From NCBI GenBank assembly GCA_015489185.1, contig WGAE01000162.1, forward strand, positions 1 through 6,525: a stretch of DNA of 6,525 nucleotides. The letters are read 5' to 3'. Of the stretch, positions 1 through 5,812 are shown piece after piece; position 1 is the stretch's first letter; each line of letters opens with the position of its first letter. The notes under the pieces are model-generated. The model was not told where the DNA came from and ran no database searches. It saw nothing but the letters and a program-made list of their open reading frames with translations. The translations under genes were made by a program, and so were the position numbers. The DNA comes from Campylobacterales bacterium (GTDB taxonomy: Bacteria; Campylobacterota; Campylobacteria; Campylobacterales; QNZT01).

Positions 1-2
1 CT

Positions 3-34
3 TTAACAGATGCTTAACTCTTTTCAACTATAAT
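3..34 (+). promoter_or_regulatory. exbB promoter with 11-bp direct-repeat operator
   Basis: A perfect -10 box TATAAT lies at 29-34. Upstream there is no good -35 box, but TTAACA (3-8) and TTAACT (14-19) form a direct repeat with an 11-base period; the second copy ends 9 bases before the -10. Tandem repeats with this period, placed over the -35 region, are typical of activation by OmpR/PhoB-family response regulators. The receptor promoter at 1613-1644 has the same layout. The first repeat is only two bases from the window edge, so further copies upstream cannot be excluded. The -10 call is firm; the operator role is inferred. Confidence 0.65.
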
Positions 35-70
35 CCGGACAATATTTACTCTCCTTACAAGCGAGTCATC

Positions 71-514
71 ATGCCGGTTGAAACTTTGAAACATCTTGTC
101 GATTACGGAATTCTGGGATTGCTCGGATTGCTCGGGTTTATCACCGTCTGGTTTGCCATAGAGCGCCTGCTCTATTTTCGCAGTGTCGATCCTGCAACTT
201 ACACCCATCAAAAAGCACTCGAACTCGATCTTTTCAAACATCTCAATACCATCGCATCCATCGGCTCCACCGCACCCTATATCGGGCTGCTGGGAACGGT
301 TCTGGCGATTATCCTGACCTTTTATGTGATGGGTGAACAACACAATGAAATCGATCCCGGAGAGATCATGAAGCATCTGGCACTCGCACTCAAAGCCACG
401 GCGGCAGGTCTGGTCGTCGCAATACCCGCAACAGTCATCTACAACGCTCTTTTGACAAAAGTCGAGCGTCTTCTGGCGGAATGGGAAGTGGCACAGGAGC
501 GACACACTTCATGA
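71..514 (+). CDS. exbB: ExbB-like TonB energizer, short three-helix type
   Basis: Inner-membrane subunit of the ExbB-ExbD-TonB motor, which uses the proton motive force to drive TonB-dependent receptors. The 147-residue protein has three predicted membrane helices: about residues 10-36, 66-88 and 103-128. The MotA/TolQ/ExbB core is clear: STAPYIGLLGTV at 66-77 and ALKATAAGLVVAIPA at 106-120, followed by a YN pair at 124-125. It is much shorter than E. coli ExbB (244 aa) and matches the compact ExbB2 type common in Campylobacterota. The ATG follows a weak Shine-Dalgarno (AAGCGAG, 59-65). The stop overlaps the exbD start (ATGA, 511-514), which suggests translational coupling. By alignment from memory, the position of E. 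coli Glu176 is Leu105, with Lys108 nearby. TolQ is the main alternative, but a tonB gene two genes on and the receptor after it favour ExbB. Confidence 0.93.
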   Translation: MPVETLKHLVDYGILGLLGLLGFITVWFAIERLLYFRSVDPATYTHQKALELDLFKHLNTIASIGSTAPYIGLLGTVLAIILTFYVMGEQHNEIDPGEIMKHLALALKATAAGLVVAIPATVIYNALLTKVERLLAEWEVAQERHTS

Positions 515-891
515 GACGCAAACGTTTTGAGCGGATGAATGTCGTTCCGTTTATCGACATCGTTCTGGTGCTGCTTGTCATTGTACTTGCCACCGCGACA
601 TTTGCCACCAACCGCGCACTCAAAGTCGATCTTCCAAAATCGGGTGCAACCGCCAAAGAGGATACCAAAAGTGTGATGCTGACCATCAAAAAAGACGGCA
701 CCTGTTATGTCGGGCAACAACATACACCGATCTCACGTCTGCAGCAGATTGTCGCTACTCTCGATCCAGCACATACCGCCGTCTCGATCCATACCGATAA
801 AAATACACCGTTTCACTACTTTGTAGAGGTGATGGACCTGCTCAAAGCACGCGGATTTTCAAAAATTGCCGTCATAACGACGCGATATTAG
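511..891 (+). CDS. exbD: ExbD-like TonB energizer subunit
   Basis: Partner of ExbB in the inner-membrane proton-driven motor that energises TonB. The 126-residue protein has a short basic cytoplasmic N-terminus (MRRKRFERMN), one membrane helix at about 11-32, and a periplasmic domain at about 40-126, the usual ExbD/TolR plan. Asp16 in NVVPFIDIVLVLL corresponds to the essential membrane aspartate (Asp25 in E. coli ExbD). VDLPKSGA at 39-46 is the conserved post-membrane motif. The ATG at 511 is chosen because it overlaps the exbB stop, has an AGGAG at 495-499, and places the basic residues and FID motif correctly; an in-frame upstream ATG at 481 would only add ten residues lying within exbB. 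A single Cys65 lies in the periplasmic part. TolR is a less likely alternative given the neighbouring tonB. Confidence 0.93.
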   Translation: MRRKRFERMNVVPFIDIVLVLLVIVLATATFATNRALKVDLPKSGATAKEDTKSVMLTIKKDGTCYVGQQHTPISRLQQIVATLDPAHTAVSIHTDKNTPFHYFVEVMDLLKARGFSKIAVITTRY

Positions 892-893
892 GA
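890..893 (+). promoter_or_regulatory. Ribosome binding site that fixes the tonB TTG start
   Basis: AGGA overlaps the exbD stop codon and lies 6 bases before TTG at 900. No in-frame ATG occurs before codon 60, and starting there would remove the membrane anchor, so the TTG is the only start that gives a working TonB. Confidence 0.6.
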
Positions 894-899
894 ACCAAC

Positions 900-1610
900 T
901 TGGCAAAGGATCGCTACGTACTCTCCTTTTTTCTGACACTGCTTCTCTATTCGCTGCTCATCGGCGGCTATCTCTACTGGAAAAAGCACTATACTATCGT
1001 CGGTACAAAACCTGAAACAAAAACCATCACCCTTTCGCTTCAGACATTCACACCCCCGCCTCCCTGCATCGAGACGATGAAAGTTCCCAAATTTTTTGAG
1101 AAACCGAAACTAAACACCGCAGAACCGACCGATCCGCCACCGATGCCTCTATTTTCACCCGCTTCCAAACCGAAAATCAGAACCAAACCCCACCGAAAAA
1201 AACAGATCAGAAAAAGACGCAAAAAATCTGCACATCATCAACATACGGTACAAACCTTACCGCCTGCACCAAAACCGGCACAAACGATACCCGCTCCTCT
1301 CAAAAATATCCCGAAACCGCAAACCGACACCGCACGGCGTAACCGCTTTCTCGCAACGATCCGAACCCGTATCGACCGGGCAAAGCACTATCCGCGTATC
1401 GCAAAAAAGCGAGGTATTCAGGGCAATGTGCAAGTCAAGTTCACAATCCTCCAAAACGGGACGGTAACGCATATTCGCGTCGAAGGAGCACGCGTTTTTC
1501 ACGCTTCCGCCAAACACGCCGTCGAAGCCGCCTTTCCTGTCGATACGACAAATGTGCATATCTCTTTCCCACTCGAAATACGTTTAAATCTGCATTACCG
1601 TATTCGGTAA
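900..1610 (+). CDS. tonB: TonB energy-transducing protein
   Basis: Spans the periplasm and transmits energy from ExbB/ExbD to outer-membrane receptors by binding their TonB boxes. The 236-residue protein has an N-terminal membrane anchor (about 7-27), a proline-rich periplasmic linker (about 52-142), and a C-terminal TonB domain (about 148-236) with the hallmark YPRIAKKRGIQGNVQVKF at 164-181. It starts with TTG, 8 bases after exbD. The anchor lacks the SxxxH motif of E. coli TonB and has T13-L-L-L-Y17 instead; as I recall, H. pylori TonB also has Tyr there. The linker is unusual: instead of long EP/KP repeats it has a strongly basic block (about 91-109), an HHQH cluster (112-115), and Cys56 in CIETM. 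The downstream receptor is the obvious partner, though it may serve other receptors too. Confidence 0.93.
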   Translation: MAKDRYVLSFFLTLLLYSLLIGGYLYWKKHYTIVGTKPETKTITLSLQTFTPPPPCIETMKVPKFFEKPKLNTAEPTDPPPMPLFSPASKPKIRTKPHRKKQIRKRRKKSAHHQHTVQTLPPAPKPAQTIPAPLKNIPKPQTDTARRNRFLATIRTRIDRAKHYPRIAKKRGIQGNVQVKFTILQNGTVTHIRVEGARVFHASAKHAVEAAFPVDTTNVHISFPLEIRLNLHYRIR

Positions 1611-1612
1611 AG

Positions 1613-1644
1613 TTAACAAAAAATTAACAGATTGTTGCCATAAT
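1613..1644 (+). promoter_or_regulatory. Receptor promoter with 11-bp direct-repeat operator
   Basis: Exact direct repeats TTAACA (1613-1618) and TTAACA (1624-1629) have an 11-base period and begin 3 bases after the tonB stop. The second ends 9 bases before CATAAT (1639-1644), which is preceded by TG to give an extended -10. Spacing matches the exbB promoter at 3-34 exactly. Read on the other strand the repeat is TGTTAA-N5-TGTTAA, which resembles the WalR/VicR box TGTWAH-N5-TGTWAH, another OmpR-family site. This suggests the receptor can be transcribed separately from exbB-exbD-tonB. Confidence 0.65.
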
Positions 1645-1659
1645 TTTGCAGAATTCAAG

Positions 1660-1665
1660 AGGAGG
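1660..1665 (+). promoter_or_regulatory. Strong ribosome binding site fixing the receptor start
   Basis: A perfect AGGAGG sits 4 bases before ATG 1670. It overrules the in-frame TTG at 1646, which lies within or next to the proposed promoter and would put eight extra residues before a normal signal peptide. It is the strongest Shine-Dalgarno in the window and suggests high expression. Confidence 0.75.
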
Positions 1666-1669
1666 CTTC

Positions 1670-3688
1670 ATGAACAGATCTTTCAAACAAACTATTTCCC
1701 TTTCGCTGCTTTGTGCCGTATCGCTTTTTGCGGCTCAGGATTTGGGTACGATCGAAATTGAGACAAATAAAGACACCCAACTGATCAAAGATGTCCACGG
1801 TGAAGATATCAAATCCGCCGATCTTGCGGAAGCGCTTTTCAAACACTCCCCTTCCGTCACAATCGTCAGGCGTTCGGGCATCGCAAACGACATTATCGTG
1901 CGTGGACAAAAAAAAGATAATATCGCAGTCACAATCGACGGCGCAAAAATCTTCGGCGCCTGCCCCAACCGGATGGATCCGCCCATATCGCACATTCTTA
2001 CCAATAATGTCGACTATATTCAGATTCAGGAAGGACCCTACGATGTGGAAGATTTCGGTGCGCTCAGCGCCGCGGTAAAAATACGTACAATCAAACCTTC
2101 CAAAAAATTCTCCGGCGATCTCAATCTGGGAGCAGGAAGCTTCGGCTACAAGAAAGGGGCATTTTCCGTCAGCGGCGGAAATGACAAAGTTCGTCTGCTA
2201 TTGACGGGATCGAGCGAAAAAAGTGACCAGTACAAAGACGGAGACGGGAAAGATTTTGTGGGACAGATTGCCGAAAATATCAAAAAGGGCACCGTTCCCG
2301 CGGCATTTCAGTATCAGCCCAAATACCGCAATATGGATGCCTATACCAAAAAGACACTGATGGGAAAACTCTTCTGGGATATTACCGAAAATCAGGAGTT
2401 ACGCCTTGGCTATACCGCCAACAGAAGTGACGATGTACTTTACCCTTCCAGTAAAATGGATGCTATTTACGACGATTCCGATCTCTACAATCTCGAATAT
2501 ATAATGAAAAATCTCGCAACCTATGCCAAAAAAGTGGAGTTACAGGCATACTATTCGAAAGTGACACATCCGATGTCGACCAAATACCGTATGGCTGCTG
2601 CGAAGATGGGTGAAATGATGCACAAACTCACCACCAAAGCAGACGGTATCAAGCTCAAAAACAGTTTCGATTTGCAAAACCATACGATTACGGCAGGGCT
2701 GGACTACAGCCTGCGCAACTGGGACGGCGGCTACTACAAAAACGGTAAGCCGCTGCCGGAAGCAAAATTTCACAGCATTTACGATGTCGATACCGAGAAC
2801 TATGCCCTCTTTCTCAAAGATAAATTTATGCCTCTGACACATCTGGAACTGGAAGCCGGACTGCGTTACGACGACACTTCGGTCACGTCCAAAAACAGAC
2901 TTCAGCCCGACAACGACTATAGCGAACTCAACGGCTATCTGCTCGCAACGTGGCACAAAGAGGCGGATAAGTACTATATCGGTCTGGGGCGCTCGTCTCG
3001 TGTTCCCGATCCGAAAGAGCTCTACTGGATCGGTATGAAAGGTAACAGCATCGGCACGCCGACACTCGATACCACCGTCAATTACGAACTCGACGCGGGA
3101 CTGGAAAAACAGTTTGAAAACCTCACACTGAAAATGAAGACTTTCTATTCGATGCTGGATAACTTCATCGCCTACAACGCATCGAAAAAAGCAAACAATT
3201 ACGAAAACGTAGACGCAAAAATTTACGGAGCGGAGTTGAGCGGTACCTGGTTTGCGCTCGAAAATCTGTGGCTTGATTACGGCGCTTCATGGCAAAAAGG
3301 GAAAAAATCGGATCCGCTGAGCGGTCAGACAGGAACGAATATGCCTGAAATACCGCCGCTGAAAGTGAACCTCTCAGCCGGTTACAGTTATGACGATTCA
3401 ACGACACTGACCACAGAACTTATCGCCTCTTCCGCCTGGAAAGACTATGACGCAGAAAACGGCGAACAGGCACTGCCGGGATATGCCGTCATCAACCTAA
3501 AAGCGACAAAAACGTTTGCAAACAAATTCGAACTGACTATCGGAGCGGATAATATTTTCGACAAAACCTATGCAATCTCCAATACCTACAAAGATCTGGT
3601 ACTGCTGACAACGGGCGGAGAAAACAACGTTATGCTTTTACATGAACCGGGCAGATATCTCTACACGAACCTCCGTTACAAATTTTAA
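1670..3688 (+). CDS. oprC: TonB-dependent copper receptor, OprC/NosA family
   Basis: Outer-membrane gated channel, predicted to take up copper ions using TonB energy. The 672-residue protein has a signal peptide (cleavage near A21/A22), a TonB-box-like segment right after it (about DLGTIEIET, 24-32), a plug domain (about 35-145) and a 22-strand-type barrel ending in Phe. The plug contains GACPNRMDPP with Cys98 and Met102; the barrel contains His300-Pro-Met302. Structural work on Pseudomonas OprC defines its copper site as CxxxM plus HxM, so both halves appear to be present. A methionine-rich stretch follows (M302, M308, M313, M316, M317, with H318). The C-terminal part has typical receptor motifs, such as SRVPDPKELYW (443-453) and GADNIFDKTYA (625-635). 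The gene has its own promoter and follows its energizing genes. Family assignment rests on remembered motifs; another metal or a siderophore is possible but less likely. Confidence 0.8.
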   Translation: MNRSFKQTISLSLLCAVSLFAAQDLGTIEIETNKDTQLIKDVHGEDIKSADLAEALFKHSPSVTIVRRSGIANDIIVRGQKKDNIAVTIDGAKIFGACPNRMDPPISHILTNNVDYIQIQEGPYDVEDFGALSAAVKIRTIKPSKKFSGDLNLGAGSFGYKKGAFSVSGGNDKVRLLLTGSSEKSDQYKDGDGKDFVGQIAENIKKGTVPAAFQYQPKYRNMDAYTKKTLMGKLFWDITENQELRLGYTANRSDDVLYPSSKMDAIYDDSDLYNLEYIMKNLATYAKKVELQAYYSKVTHPMSTKYRMAAAKMGEMMHKLTTKADGIKLKNSFDLQNHTITAGLDYSLRNWDGGYYKNGKPLPEAKFHSIYDVDTENYALFLKDKFMPLTHLELEAGLRYDDTSVTSKNRLQPDNDYSELNGYLLATWHKEADKYYIGLGRSSRVPDPKELYWIGMKGNSIGTPTLDTTVNYELDAGLEKQFENLTLKMKTFYSMLDNFIAYNASKKANNYENVDAKIYGAELSGTWFALENLWLDYGASWQKGKKSDPLSGQTGTNMPEIPPLKVNLSAGYSYDDSTTLTTELIASSAWKDYDAENGEQALPGYAVINLKATKTFANKFELTIGADNIFDKTYAISNTYKDLVLLTTGGENNVMLLHEPGRYLYTNLRYKF

Positions 3689-3695
3689 ACGCTAT

Positions 3696-3725
3696 GCACA
3701 AATCCCGAAACCACGGGGTTTGTGT
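3696..3725. terminator. Hairpin between convergent genes, possible bidirectional terminator
   Basis: CACAAATCCCG (3697-3707) pairs with CGGGGTTTGTG (3714-3724) in an 11-bp stem with one G-U pair and a six-base loop AAACCA; one more G-U pair can extend the base. It lies 8 bases after the receptor stop and about 30 bases beyond the stop of the convergent helix-turn-helix gene. Neither strand has a U-tract after the stem, so it is not a classic intrinsic terminator. It may terminate weakly or protect mRNA 3' ends. Confidence 0.5.
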
Positions 3726-3753
3726 CAACTCCGGAACAATTCGCGGGAAAATA

Positions 3754-3975
3754 TTAATCATCTTCGTACAGGTCGACATTTTTAAGTTTGATTTTTTTGA
3801 GGTTGTACATTGCGACCAGATCATCTTCATCCAGTCCCAGCTTACTACATAACAACCCGAGTTTGAGTAATTGAAACTCTTTTGCATTCTGTTTTTTCAT
3901 ATAGGTAATTGCGGGCGGAGTTTTACCTATAGCGTGTGCGAGTTCTTTTCCGGAAATCTTCTTCAAGTCAACCAT
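3754..3975 (-). CDS. Small helix-turn-helix DNA-binding protein
   Basis: A 73-residue probable transcription regulator of unknown target. The N-terminal half has a Cro/XRE-like helix-turn-helix: SGKELAHAIGK (8-18) as the first helix and turn, and PPAITYMKKQN (20-30) as the probable recognition helix. FQLLKLGLLCSKLGLDEDDL (34-53) looks like the supporting helices of the fold. The tail (54-73) is charged and ends in acidic residues, with no second domain. The ATG is preceded by AAGGGA at 5 bases. It lies 100 bases downstream of the kinase gene on the same strand, with its own extended -10 and direct repeats, so it is probably transcribed independently and could be autoregulated. It could also be a phage-type repressor remnant, but no phage genes are nearby. 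Size, ribosome binding site and promoter make it a likely real gene. Confidence 0.8.
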   Translation of the reverse strand: MVDLKKISGKELAHAIGKTPPAITYMKKQNAKEFQLLKLGLLCSKLGLDEDDLVAMYNLKKIKLKNVDLYEDD

Positions 3976-4003
3976 AACAATCCCTTTGAATTTTTATAAA
4001 GGG

Positions 4004-4037
4004 AGTATAGCAACAAAGTGTGTCAAAGTTGTGTCAT
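4004..4037 (-). promoter_or_regulatory. Promoter and direct-repeat operator of the small HTH gene
   Basis: On the - strand, TGCTATACT gives an extended -10 (TATACT at 4009-4004). Upstream, TGACACA occurs twice with an 11-base period (4036-4030 and 4025-4019). Read as TTRACA-like hexamers, ATGACA and TTGACA start 28 and 17 bases before the -10. The TTGACA is only 11 bases from the -10, too close for a normal -35 box, so the repeats look like an operator. The binder could be the HTH protein itself or an OmpR-family regulator. Confidence 0.55.
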
Positions 4038-4041
4038 ACTT

Positions 4042-4059
4042 AAATAATTTAAATTATTT
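4042..4059. repeat. 18-bp perfect AT-only palindrome
   Basis: AAATAATTT followed directly by AAATTATTT is a perfect inverted repeat with no spacer, lying 16 bases after the kinase stop codon. On the + strand it runs into seven T residues (4057-4063). It could be an operator, an AT-rich upstream promoter element for the HTH gene, or chance in a very AT-rich stretch. It makes a poor terminator for the kinase because the T run is on the wrong strand. Confidence 0.4.
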
Positions 4060-4075
4060 TTTTGATAAAGTAAAA

Positions 4076-5812
4076 CTATATGATAATGAGAAATTTCGTA
4101 CCGTGTGGAAGTCGTTCGATGAGGATCTCTCCTTTCATATGTTTTTCGACAATGATCTTCGTCATATAAAGTCCCAGTCCCATCGAATCTTTCTTGGTTG
4201 TAAAATAGGGTTGAAAAATTTTTTGCATTACCTCTTCCGAAATCGGCGTGCCCGTATTTTCGACCGAAATGATCACACGCTTACCGTGGCGATAAAGCCG
4301 TAGTGTGATCGTCCCGCCGATATCCGTCGCATCGATCGCGTTTTTGATGAGGTTGAGCATCACCTGTAAAAACTCGTTACGATAGAGTTTGATCTCGATA
4401 TCGTCGGCAAGTTTTTTGACGATACGCACCTGTTTCTTTTCAATCGCATTATTCAAAAAAAGGACCGAACGTTCAATCAAATCTTTGAGATTGACCACTT
4501 TGATCGCTGTCGTCGGTTTGTAAAACGTGCGAAAATCTTCGATTGTATCACTCATATATTCGACACTCTCTTCGATCTCTTCAAGTTTCGTATCGATCTC
4601 TTTCGGACTGCATTTGTCACTATGAAGCTCAGCACGCAAGAGTGCGACGATCGAAGCGATTTTATTGATCGGCTGACGCCACTGGTGGGCGATCATGCTA
4701 AAGAGTTCCCCGATCAACGCCTGCTTGGTGCGAAACATCATTTTGTCGTGTTCGGCGTTGATCTGCAGTTCATAATCTTTGACTTTTTTGAAAATCACCG
4801 ACGAGAGATAGAGTGAAAGCAAAATCGATACAAGCAACGCAACACCAAGCAACAGCAGATATTTTTTGATACTGTGTATTTTAGAGGCTTTATGCACCTG
4901 TTCTCTGGTAAACGCCCGCATGCTCTCAGCCAGATTTTTCACACCGACCAGATACCAGCCGTACTCTTTGATATACCGGCTACAGTAGAGATTACGCGCG
5001 GCATCGATATACATATCCTGTTTCGCATAGCGTGTAAGATTTTTAGAAACTTTCTCTTCAGGACAGTAAACGATATTGAAATTTTTATCGAGGATGTAAA
5101 AAAATCCGTTGTTGACTTTCGTATGGGTATCGAGATAGTCGACAATGTCCGCCTGGATCTCTTTTTGCAGATCGTCCAGAAAAAAACCCGCACCGATAAA
5201 CCAGTCATTGTAGGCGATCTTTTTGACATAAGCGAGATTGTCGTACATGAAGTCTCTCGGGTATCCCGGTTTATACCAGCTGTAGACATTGTACCCTTCT
5301 TTTTCATACTTGACGATACGTATGAAGTCCTGAACAAACGCTCTGCCTTCAGAATCGTGCAGATTTCTTGCCATCCGTTTTTCCAGACTCCTGTCAAAAT
5401 GCTGATAGATAAATCCGTGCATATTCATGACAAAAATCTCACCGATTCTCTCTCCTAAATGTACATTGCGTAAAGCGGCGAGAATCGTATTTTTCCCCTT
5501 GCCGTTTCGGTAGAGATTGTCGGAAATCTTAGCCGCCGCTACAACAAAGTTTTTGAGTTCTTCGGTTACCTGATCGGAACGTTTTTTGTCATAATAGCGA
5601 ATATATGCACGCATATTCTCCACACGTTCGCGAAGCATCGTTTTTTGGCTTTCCAAAAAAATTTTTTCATATCGTACCGTCTCTTGACCGTGATTGTTGT
5701 TCTGAATATAGGAGAGGAACAGATACGACAAAAATCCGAAACTCAGTAAAACCGTCAACGGTAAAATGACAATCAGCAGATGCAGATATTTACGCGAGAT
5801 TTTATATTTCAC
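4076..5812 (-). CDS. Membrane sensor histidine kinase with tandem Cache-like sensor
   Basis: Senses an unknown extracytoplasmic signal and phosphorylates the partner regulator encoded just upstream. Order in the 578-residue protein: membrane helix about 11-36; periplasmic sensor about 40-310 built of two Cache-like modules (about 60-215, with YVKKIAYNDWFIGAGFFLDD at 195-214; and about 232-292, with GFFYILDKNFNIVYCP); membrane helix about 318-341; dimerisation/phosphoacceptor domain with His376 in MIAHQWRQPIN; and ATPase domain with N box NLIKNAIDA (487-495), F box FQPYFTTK (533-540) and G box GLGL (545-548). The glycine-rich box normally written DxGxG reads ENTGTPI (518-524), so the usual adenine-contacting Asp is Asn519. 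Cys250 and Cys277 are in the outer sensor module. The start is GTG, overlapping the regulator stop (GTGA, 5809-5812), with GAGAAG upstream. The signal cannot be told from sequence. Confidence 0.92.
   Translation of the reverse strand: MKYKISRKYLHLLIVILPLTVLLSFGFLSYLFLSYIQNNNHGQETVRYEKIFLESQKTMLRERVENMRAYIRYYDKKRSDQVTEELKNFVVAAAKISDNLYRNGKGKNTILAALRNVHLGERIGEIFVMNMHGFIYQHFDRSLEKRMARNLHDSEGRAFVQDFIRIVKYEKEGYNVYSWYKPGYPRDFMYDNLAYVKKIAYNDWFIGAGFFLDDLQKEIQADIVDYLDTHTKVNNGFFYILDKNFNIVYCPEEKVSKNLTRYAKQDMYIDAARNLYCSRYIKEYGWYLVGVKNLAESMRAFTREQVHKASKIHSIKKYLLLLGVALLVSILLSLYLSSVIFKKVKDYELQINAEHDKMMFRTKQALIGELFSMIAHQWRQPINKIASIVALLRAELHSDKCSPKEIDTKLEEIEESVEYMSDTIEDFRTFYKPTTAIKVVNLKDLIERSVLFLNNAIEKKQVRIVKKLADDIEIKLYRNEFLQVMLNLIKNAIDATDIGGTITLRLYRHGKRVIISVENTGTPISEEVMQKIFQPYFTTKKDSMGLGLYMTKIIVEKHMKGEILIERLPHGTKFLIII

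Noticed and set aside
1..70. Fur box upstream of exbB, as expected for an iron-uptake TonB system
   Set aside because: No GATAAT-type array is present; the visible repeats are TTAACA direct repeats with an 11-base period.
14..505. 163-codon open frame on the - strand opposite exbB
   Set aside because: It lies wholly opposite a clear ExbB gene, has no recognisable domain and is cysteine-rich in a way typical of antisense translation.
1646..1669. TTG at 1646 as the receptor start
   Set aside because: It falls immediately after the proposed -10 box and has no ribosome binding site, whereas ATG 1670 has AGGAGG and begins a normal signal peptide.
4082..4094. Fur-box-like GATAATGAGAAAT
   Set aside because: It resembles two Fur hexamers but is inside the 3' end of the kinase coding region, lacks the third hexamer and is well upstream of the nearest promoter.
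4874..5458. 194-codon open frame on the + strand within the histidine kinase gene
   Set aside because: The opposite strand encodes conserved Cache-like sensor sequence; this frame has no ribosome binding site or recognisable motif and is an antisense shadow.
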